This document shows, piece after piece, positions 38,054 through 46,007 of a stretch of DNA of 64,000 nucleotides (its first letter is position 1; each line of letters opens with the position of its first letter). The notes below the pieces were generated by a model. It ran no database searches. It had not been told where the DNA came from and was given only the letters and a program-made list of their open reading frames with translations. The position numbers were made by a program, and so were the translations under genes. The stretch is from Acetobacter farinalis (GTDB taxonomy: Bacteria > Pseudomonadota > Alphaproteobacteria > Acetobacterales > Acetobacteraceae): positions 62,001 through 126,000 of the forward strand of contig NZ_WOTF01000004.1 of NCBI RefSeq assembly GCF_011516935.1. Direction: 5' to 3'.

Positions 38054-39100
38054 TCAGTCGGTCAGCACATTGCGCGTATAGCGGTGCGCGAGAGAGGCTG
38101 CCGCCTCTGTGCTGGGAAGCTGGCCGATAAGTTGCAGTTCATCGCAATACTGGGCCATCTGATTCCGCAGCACATGCCCGATGACCGGGTTAATGGCAGG
38201 CTCATTGCGCAGCATGGCGCGTGTGGTTTCCGCCACGAGGTCTGATGTCTCTCCCGTGACCAGTGTTGCCGCGTCATCAGGATGTTTGCTGGCCCATTTG
38301 GCGGCGTCACGCAGCGCGAGGGTGAGGGCGGTTGCGGCGTCCGGGTCTGCTGTCAGTGCTGACTGGGAGACACCGAGAATCAGGCTTGTGCGGTCTGCAT
38401 AATGGCCGGTGTTGCTGCTGACGAGTTCGGAAAACAGGTCAGCATGGTCAGACAGCATGTGCCAGGCCAGCGGGTCATGCGCCACAAGGGCGTCAATCGT
38501 GTGGTCGCGCGCTGAAGAGACCATCTGCTCAGCAGGCATGTCTACCCAGGTGATGCCGCCCATGGCGTTAATGCCCTTGCGGCGCATCATGATGGCGAAG
38601 AAGAATTTATCCGCGGCATTTTTATCCGGCATGGCCACGGTGCGCCCGACAAGCTGCTCAAGCCGGGTGATACCGGCCTCGCGCCGCACCAGCAGCCGGA
38701 ATGTGCCGGGCTGAATACCCAGCACAAGGCTGGCGGGCAGCCCGGCATACAGGCGCGGGAGCCATGTGAGCGCTGGCGCAACGGCGTAATCCGCCTTGCC
38801 CGCGGCCAGCGCATCCAGCGCCTCGTTTCCGTTCTGCGCCGCGGAGAGGGTTTCAACCTCAAGGCTGTAGCGCGTGAAAAACCCTTTCTGATACGCAACG
38901 GCCAGAACGGGGGCTATGTCGGAATGCGGCCAGATCAGCTTCAGCGTGCGATATTGCCCATCCGGCTGTTTGCGCGGGGGGCGTTGGTGCGCATGGCGTT
39001 CAAACGCGCTTACGGCTCCCGCCACGGCCAGTCCGGCAAGGCTGCCCAGAACAAGCCTGCGGCGGAAGGCGGGGTCGGAGGAAGGTCCTTGTGCGCTCAT
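38054..39100 (-). CDS. ABC transporter substrate-binding protein (NrtA/SsuA/TauA-like), orphan
   Basis: A 348-aa periplasmic binding protein of the nitrate/sulfonate/taurine type. The N-terminus has an RRR followed by a hydrophobic stretch (RLVLGSLAGLAVAGAV), suggesting Tat or Sec export. Then come KLIWPHSDIAPVLAVAYQKGFF and LVGRTVAMPDKNAADKFF, typical of SsuA/TauA-like proteins. No permease or ATPase gene is adjacent on either side, so it either serves a transporter encoded elsewhere or has another role. Its ligand is unknown. Confidence 0.83.
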   Translation of the reverse strand: MSAQGPSSDPAFRRRLVLGSLAGLAVAGAVSAFERHAHQRPPRKQPDGQYRTLKLIWPHSDIAPVLAVAYQKGFFTRYSLEVETLSAAQNGNEALDALAAGKADYAVAPALTWLPRLYAGLPASLVLGIQPGTFRLLVRREAGITRLEQLVGRTVAMPDKNAADKFFFAIMMRRKGINAMGGITWVDMPAEQMVSSARDHTIDALVAHDPLAWHMLSDHADLFSELVSSNTGHYADRTSLILGVSQSALTADPDAATALTLALRDAAKWASKHPDDAATLVTGETSDLVAETTRAMLRNEPAINPVIGHVLRNQMAQYCDELQLIGQLPSTEAAASLAHRYTRNVLTD

Positions 39101-39221
39101 GCTTCTTTCTTACCATGGACTTCTTCTGGCGTCCTCCGCACATAAAAACACAGAACCCAAAAAAAATGAAAAAAGGGGCTTTACGGCACCCCCGCATCAC
39201 GGTTATACGATGCCTCGCTGA

Positions 39222-39297
39222 TCCCGAATAGCTCAGTTGGTAGAGCAAGCGACTGTTAATCGCTGGGTCGTAGGTTCGAGTCCTACTTCGGGAGCCA
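39222..39297 (+). tRNA. tRNA-Asn (anticodon GTT)
   Basis: A 76-nt cloverleaf with an acceptor stem TCCCGAA/TTCGGGA, D arm AGCTCAGTTGGTAGAGC, anticodon GTT at 39255-39257 in loop CTGTTAA, T arm with GGTTCGAGTCC and an encoded CCA at 39295-39297. It lies between the orphan binding protein and a probable pseudogene. No integrase or duplicated 3' end was seen nearby. Confidence 0.98.
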
Positions 39298-39319
39298 GCC
39301 TTTTTCCCAAAATATAAAA

Positions 39320-39591
39320 TCATTTTGAAAAGCCTGTCAGGCCGTTTTCTACTGTGTCTTTCAGCAGGCTCACGCAGTATTTGCGCGTATGCCAGCCGGA
39401 TACGCACCGCTGTGCCACCTGATGTGGCCGAAATAGCCTGCACGCCGAGTGCCTGCCCCCGCCACAATATTTCAGATTCGAGGGGGCTGATCTGCCCGAA
39501 GCTCCAGCCGTGTGGACAGGCCATCCTGCGTCAGAAGATGGCGTGCATCCCGTGCTGTGCATGCGCGAAAACTGTTTGACAGGAAGAGGAA
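39320..39591 (-). pseudogene. Possible frameshifted gene remnant
   Basis: On the minus strand three frames contain consecutive protein-like pieces. The first (ARDARHLLTQDGLSTRLEL) stops just after a C5 run at about 39482-39486. The second (SEILWRGQALGVQAISATSG, then RIRLAYAQILRE) continues from that run in the next frame. The third (SLLKDTVENGLTGFSK, stop at 39320) completes it. Removing one C from the run joins the first two pieces. I do not recognise the family. It could be a decayed gene or a spurious reading; the lack of any other gene in this 550-nt stretch favours a remnant. Confidence 0.35.
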
Positions 39592-39727
39592 CTATCAGAA
39601 TTCTGCTGCCGGATGCGGATGCGCCTCTTTGCATGGCATCAGGTCGTATCGTCCTGAAACATCAGAAAGTGTCATACTGTTTTTGGAAATTGCATTGCTT
39701 GCTGCTCAGCCTCTCTATGCGGGAGAG

Positions 39728-39772
39728 AAAAAGCCGTTCTCTTCCTGTTTTGTGGAGGAGAACGGCTTTTTT
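39728..39772. terminator. Strong bidirectional terminator
   Basis: A 14-bp stem or longer (39728-39741 with 39759-39772) flanked by A5 and T6 tracts. On the minus strand it ends the panC-ridA transcript (ridA ends at 39854). On the plus strand it could end a transcript from the tRNA-Asn side. Confidence 0.9.
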
Positions 39773-39853
39773 GTCTGGGTAGGCAGAGCGTCCGTCAGGT
39801 TGGTTTGACGGTTTTTTGCGCCTGAGTGTCGAGCCGGTTTTTCAGGTGGGCTC

Positions 39854-40204
39854 TCAACGCAGGGCGGCAATGCCTGTCAGTTCAACGCGCCAGTCGGGCC
39901 TTGCAAGTTTGGCTTCCACCGTGGCGCGGGCGGGTTTGTTGTCCCGATCCAGCCAGGCATCCCATGCCCTGTTCATGGCGGCCATATCATTCATGTCCGC
40001 CAGAAAGATCTGCACGGAAATCAGGCGGCTTTTATCTGTGCCAGCCTTGGCCAGCAGCGCATCCACCTGCCTGAGGATGTCGGCCATCTGCCCTTCCGCA
40101 TCCAGTGAGGCATCGTCTGCAACCTGCCCGGCCAGATGCACGAGACCGTTGTAAATAACAGCGCCTGTCAGGCGTTCCTCGGGGTCAAGGCGTGTAATGC
40201 TCAT
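39854..40204 (-). CDS. RidA family protein
   Basis: A 116-aa RidA/YjgF-family protein. Members trimerise, and canonical RidA hydrolyses reactive enamine/imine intermediates from PLP enzymes. Visible features are AVIYNGLVHLAGQVADD and the C-terminal KPARATVEAKLARPDWRVEL, which holds the Arg and Glu expected at the active site. It lies 26 nt downstream of panC, so the two form an operon. Whether it is true RidA or another Rid subgroup cannot be settled here. Confidence 0.9.
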   Translation of the reverse strand: MSITRLDPEERLTGAVIYNGLVHLAGQVADDASLDAEGQMADILRQVDALLAKAGTDKSRLISVQIFLADMNDMAAMNRAWDAWLDRDNKPARATVEAKLARPDWRVELTGIAALR

Positions 40205-40230
40205 GGTTTTTTCCTTGTGCTACTGTGTGT

Positions 40231-41070
40231 TCAGGAGAGGGGCATGTTATCAATAAGCCGGACATCGCCAAGGCTCGCGGCCACAAAAAGCCGGGCTCCG
40301 GGTTCAGCTTTTTCAACCGGGGCCAGATTTTTTTCAGAACGCAGCTCAAGATAATGCACCCTGAAACCAGCTTCTTCCAGCGCCCGGGTGCAGGTGTCGA
40401 GGCTGGCGGGAATGGGGTTTCCGGCCTTCAGCGCCGCGAGGCACGCCATCAGCGCCAGTGGAAGCTGCGCGGCCTGCGTGCGCTGGGTGGCGGTAAGCCG
40501 CCTGTTGCGGGAAGAAAGGGCCAGATGGTCAGCCTCCCGCACGGTGGGAACTGGCAGAATGGTGATAGGCAGGTCCAGATCTGTCACCATCCGGCGGATA
40601 ATGCTGAGCTGCTGATAGTCCTTTTCCCCAAAAGCTGCGATGGTGGCGCGGGTTTGCATGAACAGCTTGGTGACAATGGTCGCAACGCCATCAAAATGGC
40701 CGGGGCGGTCTCCGCCACACAGCATCTGGTCCAGCCCGGAGACGATGACACGGGTTGAAAAACCGGGCGGATAGATCTGTGTTTCATCCGGTGCATACAG
40801 AATATCCACCAGTCCGGTTTGGGCCAGAAGGGCTTCGTCCGCTTCCAGACCACGCGGATAGAGCCGGAAATCATCCGGGTTATTGAACTGGATCGGGTTG
40901 ACAAAAATCGTCACGATGCGCCGCGTGGCTTTGCCATCCAGAGCGCGCACCAGTGTCAGATGCCCTTCGTGCAGAGAGCCCATGGTTGGCACCAGCCCGA
41001 TGGTTTCTCCCTCACGCTGCCACTGTGTGACAATTTCGGCCAGTTCCTGTCTGGTTTTAACAAGCTTCAT
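40231..41070 (-). CDS. panC: Pantothenate synthetase
   Basis: PanC condenses pantoate and beta-alanine with ATP to make pantothenate for coenzyme A. The protein is 279 aa from the ATG at 41070, the standard length. Motifs include VPTMGSLHEGHLTL (HIGH-like), IFVNPIQFNNPDDF, FGEKDYQQL and ALSSRNRRL (KMSKS-like). The open frame extends upstream, but that extension overlaps structured intergenic DNA and is not PanC-like. It is divergent from the cobalamin cluster and followed by ridA. Confidence 0.95.
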   Translation of the reverse strand: MKLVKTRQELAEIVTQWQREGETIGLVPTMGSLHEGHLTLVRALDGKATRRIVTIFVNPIQFNNPDDFRLYPRGLEADEALLAQTGLVDILYAPDETQIYPPGFSTRVIVSGLDQMLCGGDRPGHFDGVATIVTKLFMQTRATIAAFGEKDYQQLSIIRRMVTDLDLPITILPVPTVREADHLALSSRNRRLTATQRTQAAQLPLALMACLAALKAGNPIPASLDTCTRALEEAGFRVHYLELRSEKNLAPVEKAEPGARLFVAASLGDVRLIDNMPLS

Positions 41071-41180
41071 GACGCATCCCGGTTTGCGATAAAAAGAATA
41101 AGGCCACCCGCACGAGCAAGGGTGTGCGATGGGCCAAGGCGCGGGTGTTGGGGCCAGTGCCCGTCTTACTGCGTTTTCCG

Positions 41181-41230
41181 GGCAGGTTCCAGCAGTGCGC
41201 ACCGGTGAGGTGTGGTGTGCGGAACCTGCC
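41181..41230. repeat. Large inverted repeat upstream of the cobalamin riboswitch
   Basis: A perfect 10-bp outer arm (41181-41190 with 41221-41230) encloses a 7-bp inner stem (41197-41203 with 41214-41220, one G-U). This gives about 17 paired bases with a bulge on the 5' side. More GC-rich inverted sequence follows to about 41256. It lies between panC (minus) and the riboswitch (plus), upstream of the region I assign to the riboswitch, and has no coding explanation. Confidence 0.6.
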
Positions 41231-41344
41231 GTGGCGGCGTTGGGCGCCGGTGCCGCAGCAGGGGTGGACCACAACGATGGGGTTTCATCAGGCTGATTTC
41301 AAGGCGGCGGGCGGGGCTGCTGCCGTGCTTTGACATCTGCCGGA

Positions 41345-41582
41345 GAGCCTGCTTAACAGAACGGGATGGTTCCCGTTCTGGGATGAAAAGGGAAGTATGG
41401 TGAGAACGCTGCTGTTTCTCGGCCATCGCTGCCCCCGCAACTGTATGTGACATCAGGCATGCTGCAACACTTTGGTTTTCCGGGTGTTTCTGGCCACTGG
41501 AGCGTTCTCCGGGAAGGTCTGTAGTGTGTGAAGGCGCCCGGGAACGGGGGTTTTGTGTCATCAGCCAGGAGACCTGCCATCC
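41345..41582 (+). promoter_or_regulatory. Cobalamin (B12) riboswitch
   Basis: The conserved core elements are present in order: a 9-bp hairpin (41358-41379), GATGAAAAGGGAA followed by GGTGAG, GCCCCCGCAACTG (41431-41443), GGCCACTGG (about 41492-41500), CCGGGAAGG (41509-41517) and the B12 box AGCCAGGAGACCTGCC (41563-41578). It precedes cobG on the same strand, so adenosylcobalamin should repress the cobGHIJ genes. Downstream, CCCAT at 41681-41685 can pair with ATGGG at 41711-41715, just before the cobG start. That would hide the ribosome binding region and suggests translational control (inference). Confidence 0.93.
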
Positions 41583-41720
41583 GGTTTTGGAAGAGTCATG
41601 CCTGGCGGGGTGTCCGGTGCATGGTGGCGTGCAAAGGCGCGCTATCGTCTGGGTTTGGCAGATGGCTCTGTAACAGCATCCCCATGCCGCCGTGCGCGGC
41701 GTGCTGCCTGATGGGTGCTT

Positions 41721-42971
41721 ATGTCTGCCGCAATCTCCGTGCCTGTCGTCAAAGGGTGGTGCCCCGGCCTGTTCGCGCCCATGCAGGCGCAGGATGGCTG
41801 GCTGGTGCGCGTGCGCCCGCCGCTGGGCAGGATGACCGCCGCGCAGGCCAGACTGGTGGCGGACAGTGCCGAACAGGATGGCAATGGGCAGATCAGCCTG
41901 ACAAACCGGGGCAATCTTCAGTTGCGCGGGTTCAAGCCGGACGCAGCACTGGCTTTCTCCCGGCGCATGGTTGAAGCGGGTCTGGGTCTGGCGGACCCAG
42001 AGGCGGAACGGCGCACGGCCCTTCAGCTCTCCCCTCTGGCTGGGCTTGACCCGGCCTGCGCAGCAGGGGCGCTGCGCTGCGCGGAACGTCTGTATGCGGG
42101 ACTTGCTGGCAGCGCGGCGCTTTCCGCCTTGCCCGACAAGTTCGGATTTTGTGTTGATGGCGGCGGATTTTTTCCAACCGGTGTGCTGCAGGCGGATATC
42201 ATGCTTCAGGCTGCTGGGGCTGATGGAGTCTCTGGCGCGGGCGGGGGGCTGTGGCGGGTTGTCTCCGGCAGTGCCTGCACGGTTGCACAGGGTCCTGAAG
42301 AGGCCGTGCAGACAGCTCTGGCGTTGGCCGGGGCTTACTGTGAGGCGTATGTCAGGCAGGGCGAAAAAAAGCGCCCTCTTCGGGTTCCCTCTGTGGGAGA
42401 AAGCCTGTTTGCCGAGATCGGTCTACGCCCGGATGCTGTGGGGATGGCATCTGTTGCTCAGGCACCGCGCGTGCGGGCGGGGTATCTGGTAGGGGCGGCC
42501 AGTGCCGCCGTGGCTCCGCTGGGGCGTATGACAGGCACCATGCTGCGGGCCTGTGCGGCAGTCGCGGAGGAAGGGGATGGTGTGCTGCGCCTTACACCGT
42601 GGTCCGGCCTGATTTTCTCCGGGTTGACGAAACTTCCTGATCTTGAAGGCATGATCACCCGGCCAGATGATGCCCGGCTGCGTGTGCATGCCTGTATCGG
42701 GGTTTCAGGCTGTGCGCAGGCTGTGCGGGATGTGGGGCAGGATGCACTGTCTCTGGCCCCCTTCGTGCCGGAAGGGGAGATTCTGCATGTTTCCGGTTGC
42801 AGCAAAGGCTGTGCTTATCCGGCGGTGGCGGAGGTCACGCTGGTGGCCGGAGCGGAAGGGTATGGGCTGATCAGGCACGGCAGGGCGGGGGATGAGCCGG
42901 TCCGCTATGTGTCCGGGTGGGAAGAGGTGCGGGCCTGTGTGCAGGCTCCGCCCGAAGGGGAACGCAACTGA
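41721..42971 (+). CDS. cobG: Precorrin-3B synthase
   Basis: CobG uses oxygen, a siroheme-type and [4Fe-4S] reductase scaffold to convert precorrin-3A to precorrin-3B in the aerobic B12 pathway. The 416-aa protein has duplicated nitrite/sulfite reductase ferredoxin halves. The cluster cysteines are in CIGVSGC and [20 protein letters not shown] in the first half is also typical. The start is ATG 41721 (GTG 41715 is possible). The stop overlaps the cobH start by one base (TGATG). The gene lies behind the B12 riboswitch. Confidence 0.93.
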   Translation: MSAAISVPVVKGWCPGLFAPMQAQDGWLVRVRPPLGRMTAAQARLVADSAEQDGNGQISLTNRGNLQLRGFKPDAALAFSRRMVEAGLGLADPEAERRTALQLSPLAGLDPACAAGALRCAERLYAGLAGSAALSALPDKFGFCVDGGGFFPTGVLQADIMLQAAGADGVSGAGGGLWRVVSGSACTVAQGPEEAVQTALALAGAYCEAYVRQGEKKRPLRVPSVGESLFAEIGLRPDAVGMASVAQAPRVRAGYLVGAASAAVAPLGRMTGTMLRACAAVAEEGDGVLRLTPWSGLIFSGLTKLPDLEGMITRPDDARLRVHACIGVSGCAQAVRDVGQDALSLAPFVPEGEILHVSGCSKGCAYPAVAEVTLVAGAEGYGLIRHGRAGDEPVRYVSGWEEVRACVQAPPEGERN

Positions 42972-43600
42972 TGCAGACTTACGAATATATTCGTGATGGA
43001 GCGGCTATTTACGAACGCTCCTTTGCCACCATTCGCGCGGAAGCGGACCTCAGCGGCTTCTCTCCGGAGCAGGCGCAGGTTGTGGTGCGGATCATTCACG
43101 CCTGCGGGATGGTGGATGTGGCGCGTTCTGTGTCTGTTACAAATGATTTTGTGGGCTCCGCGCGGGATGCCCTGAAAAAATCCTGCACTATCCTGTGTGA
43201 TTCGGAAATGGTCGCGCATGGCATAACGCGGGCGCGCCTGCCCGCGGAGAATGATGTGGTGTGCACGTTGTGTGACGCCCGCACACCCGAGCGTGCGCGG
43301 CTGATCGGGAATACGCGCTCGGCTGCGGCGCTCGATTTGTGGGGGGAGCGGCTGGCTGGCGCTGTTGTGGCGATCGGGAATGCGCCTACTGCCCTGTTCC
43401 ACCTGCTGGAACTGCTGGATGCAGGCGCGCCGAAACCTGCTGCCATTATTGGCCTGCCTGTCGGGTTTGTTGGGGCTGCGGAATCCAAGGAGGCGCTGGC
43501 GAAAAGGCATGATGTACCGTGGCTTGTTGTGCATGGCAGGCTTGGGGGGAGTGCCATGGCGGCCGCGGCGGTCAACGCGCTGGCGAGCGACGTGGAGTGA
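42971..43600 (+). CDS. cobH: Precorrin-8X methylmutase
   Basis: CobH moves the C-11 methyl group to C-12, giving hydrogenobyrinic acid. It has 209 aa, the normal size, and the catalytic His43 is in [10 protein letters not shown]. The C-terminal [13 protein letters not shown] is characteristic. Its ATG shares a base with the cobG stop, and its stop shares a base with the cobI start, so translation is coupled through the operon. Confidence 0.96.
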   Translation: MQTYEYIRDGAAIYERSFATIRAEADLSGFSPEQAQVVVRIIHACGMVDVARSVSVTNDFVGSARDALKKSCTILCDSEMVAHGITRARLPAENDVVCTLCDARTPERARLIGNTRSAAALDLWGERLAGAVVAIGNAPTALFHLLELLDAGAPKPAAIIGLPVGFVGAAESKEALAKRHDVPWLVVHGRLGGSAMAAAAVNALASDVE

Positions 43601-44325
43601 TGGCGCAGGGCACATTCTATGTGGTGGGCGTCGGGCCGGGAGACCCGGAACTGATCACGCTGCGGGCTGCGAAAATTCTGCATGCGGCCCCGGTTGTGGC
43701 GTATTTTTGCAAGCAGGATTCAATGGGCCACGCGCGGCGGATTGCGCAGGCGCACATTGCCCCCACAACGCAGGAAATGCGTCTGGCCTATCCGTTCACA
43801 ACGGAAGTTTCAGTCAAGGACCCCGTATATCAGACACGCATGACGGCGTTTTATGAGCAGTGCGCGCAGGACCTTGCGGCAGTTCTGGAGCAGGGGCGGG
43901 ATGTGGCCCTGCTGTGTGAGGGAGACCCCTTCCTGTATGGCTCCGCCATGTATCTGTTTGACCGGCTGCATACCCGGTTTGAAACGGTTGTGGTGCCGGG
44001 TATTTCCGCCATGAGTGGATGCTGGTCACAATCAGCCCTGCCGATGACGCATGGGGATGACGTGCTGTGCGTACTGCCCGCCACCATGCCGGAGCAGGAT
44101 CTGGTGCGCTGGCTGGAAAAAGCGGATGCCGCTGTGGTGATGAAGATCGGCCGGAACATGCCCAAACTGCGCACAGCGCTGGAACGGGCCGGGCGGCTGC
44201 CGGAGGCACTTTATGTAGAGCGTGGCACGCAGGTGGAGGCGCGCAGCCTGCCTGTGGCGGAACATGAAGGCCCGGCCCCCTATTTTTCACTGGTGCTGGT
44301 GCCCGGTAGAAAGGGCGTGCGATGA
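43600..44325 (+). CDS. cobI: Precorrin-2 C20-methyltransferase
   Basis: A SAM-dependent class III methyltransferase (241 aa) that makes precorrin-3A. The Gly-rich loop VVGVGPGDPELITLRA and the motif CEGDPFLYGSAMYLFDRL are typical, as is VPGISAMSGC. It starts within the cobH stop (TGATG) and overlaps cobJ by 4 nt. Among the family, the length and these segments favour CobI over CobM or CobJ, which are encoded separately here. Confidence 0.94.
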   Translation: MAQGTFYVVGVGPGDPELITLRAAKILHAAPVVAYFCKQDSMGHARRIAQAHIAPTTQEMRLAYPFTTEVSVKDPVYQTRMTAFYEQCAQDLAAVLEQGRDVALLCEGDPFLYGSAMYLFDRLHTRFETVVVPGISAMSGCWSQSALPMTHGDDVLCVLPATMPEQDLVRWLEKADAAVVMKIGRNMPKLRTALERAGRLPEALYVERGTQVEARSLPVAEHEGPAPYFSLVLVPGRKGVR

Positions 44326-45083
44326 GCGGCTCTGTCAGCATTATCGGGCTGGGGCCGGGCAATGTGCTTCAGCGCACCCCGCAGGCGGATCAGGCTCTGG
44401 CGCGGGCAACGGATCTTGTCGGGTATGGTCCCTATGTGCAGCGTGTTGAGGCCCCGGCCTCTGTCGTGCGGCATAGTTCGGACAATCGGGAGGAACTGGA
44501 CAGGGCGCGCCACGCGCTTGAAATGGCCATGCAGGGGCGGCATGTTGCTGTTGTGTCCGGGGGAGATGCCGGGGTGTTTGGTATGGCCAGCGCGGTGTTT
44601 GAGGCTGTGGAACATGGTCCGCAGGCCTGGCGGGCGCTTGAGATCACCGTGGTGCCGGGCCTGAGCGCGGTTCTGGCCGTGGCGGCGCGGCTGGGTGCCC
44701 CGCTGGGAGGGGATTTCTGCGTGATCTCCCTTTCCGATAATCTCAAGCCGTGGCCTCTCGTTTTGCGCAGGCTTGCTCTGGCGGCTGAGGCGGGTTTTGT
44801 TATTGCGCTGTATAATCCCCGTTCAAAGGCCCGCCCGCATCAGTTGGGAGAGGCGCTGGAGCATCTGCGCGCCTGTCTGCCCGGCTCGGTGCCCGTTGCG
44901 TTTGCACGGGCGGTGGGGCGGCCGGAGGAAAGCGTACGTCTGGCCTCGCTGGCGGAGGCGGATGCCGCGTGGGCGGATATGAGCACACTGGTGCTGATTG
45001 GCTGTGCGGCCAGCCACCTCATCCCCCGTCCGGGCGGGGGGGCGCCGTGGTTTTACACTTCCCGCAAGGTTGAGGCTGCCTGA
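44322..45083 (+). CDS. cobJ: Precorrin-3B C17-methyltransferase
   Basis: CobJ methylates C-17 and drives ring contraction, giving precorrin-4. The 253-aa protein has IIGLGPGN, SGGDAGVFGMA, the CobJ-specific CVISLSDNLKPW and IALYNPRSKARPHQL. It overlaps cobI by 4 nt. Its last 31 nt overlap the 3' end of cobK, which is read on the other strand. Confidence 0.95.
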   Translation: MSGSVSIIGLGPGNVLQRTPQADQALARATDLVGYGPYVQRVEAPASVVRHSSDNREELDRARHALEMAMQGRHVAVVSGGDAGVFGMASAVFEAVEHGPQAWRALEITVVPGLSAVLAVAARLGAPLGGDFCVISLSDNLKPWPLVLRRLALAAEAGFVIALYNPRSKARPHQLGEALEHLRACLPGSVPVAFARAVGRPEESVRLASLAEADAAWADMSTLVLIGCAASHLIPRPGGGAPWFYTSRKVEAA

Positions 45084-45859
45084 TGCGTATGCAGCCACAT
45101 GATGGCCTCTTCAGCCGTGTGGACCACGGGGCAGGCAGGGTGTGGAGGGCGCTTGATCATGATTACCGGGCAGCGCAGGGTGCGGGCGGCCAGAAGTTTT
45201 GGAAACGTGGCGTCTCCACCAGAATTTTTTGTTACAAGAAGCTCAATTCCGTGTGCCTGCATCAGGGCGGTTTCCGCAGCGTAATCAAAGGGCCCACGGG
45301 CGGAGAGGCACACCGTATGGGGTGGCAGGCAGGCCGGGTCTGGCGCATCAATGGACCGCAGCAGGTAGCTGTGCTGTGGGGCGTTGCGGAAAGGCGCGAG
45401 GTCCTTGCGGCCGGTTGTCAGAAAGATGCGGAGCGGGCGACGGCCGTAGTGTTCGGGGTCTGCCAGCATGGAGGCCGCGTCATTCAGGGTGGGTACGCTC
45501 AGCCAGGTGTCTTCCGCAGTCGGGCGCCAGCCGGGCCGCTCCAGCCGCAGCAGGGGGAGGGCGCTCTGCGCACAGGCCGTGGCGGCGTTCTGGCTCATGG
45601 TGGCGGCAAAAGGATGGGTGGCGTCAATAACCGCCTGAATGGCCTTCTCTGCCAGCCAGTCCCGCAGGCCGCGCACGCCCCCGAAGCCGCCAATGCGCAC
45701 GGGAAGATCGGGCAGATGCGGGGCCTTGGTCACACCTGCCAGCGAGAGAGTGGGCGCGAACGCGGGCAGGCTGGCCAGCAGCCGGCACAGGGCGGAGGCT
45801 TCGGTTGTGCCGCCCAGAATCAGCACGGGTATTGGCGTGGTTTGTGCGCAAGAAAGCAT
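45053..45859 (-). CDS. cobK: Precorrin-6A reductase
   Basis: CobK reduces precorrin-6A to dihydroprecorrin-6 with NADPH. The N-terminal ILGGTTEASALCRLL is diagnostic, and VIDATHPFAATMSQNA is also conserved. ATG 45859 gives 268 aa, close to the family norm; ATG 45898 is an alternative. It is the only gene between cobJ and cobL on the opposite strand. It converges with cobJ (31-nt overlap) and diverges from cobL. Confidence 0.93.
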   Translation of the reverse strand: MLSCAQTTPIPVLILGGTTEASALCRLLASLPAFAPTLSLAGVTKAPHLPDLPVRIGGFGGVRGLRDWLAEKAIQAVIDATHPFAATMSQNAATACAQSALPLLRLERPGWRPTAEDTWLSVPTLNDAASMLADPEHYGRRPLRIFLTTGRKDLAPFRNAPQHSYLLRSIDAPDPACLPPHTVCLSARGPFDYAAETALMQAHGIELLVTKNSGGDATFPKLLAARTLRCPVIMIKRPPHPACPVVHTAEEAIMWLHTHQAASTLREV

Positions 45860-45914
45860 GATGTGCGGTATCCTGATGCACCTGATAGGGTTTTTCATAA
45901 CGACCTGTACCCTG

Positions 45915-45939
45915 CCTGCGCAAGCTGGACCTGCGCAAG
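45915..45939. repeat. Direct repeat in the cobK/cobL divergent region
   Basis: The 10-mer CCTGCGCAAG occurs twice in direct orientation (45915-45924 and 45930-45939), with a 15-nt period, between the divergent cobK and cobL starts. It could be a protein-binding site for control of both genes, or chance in GC-rich DNA. Confidence 0.3.
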
Positions 45940-46007
45940 GCGGGGCTGGGGCAAGAGCAAGAGCCTGAATCAACGGGCAGCCGCATGATGGAGAAGGAAG
46001 CAGGGCC

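Noticed and set aside
39000-39524. Minus-strand open frame running through the tRNA-Asn gene
   Set aside because: The part over the tRNA is the familiar antisense translation of a tRNA gene. Only the upstream portion was kept, as a possible remnant.
39222-39853. Integrated element at tRNA-Asn
   Set aside because: No integrase and no duplicated tRNA 3' end were seen in the window. Only a possible degenerate gene is present.
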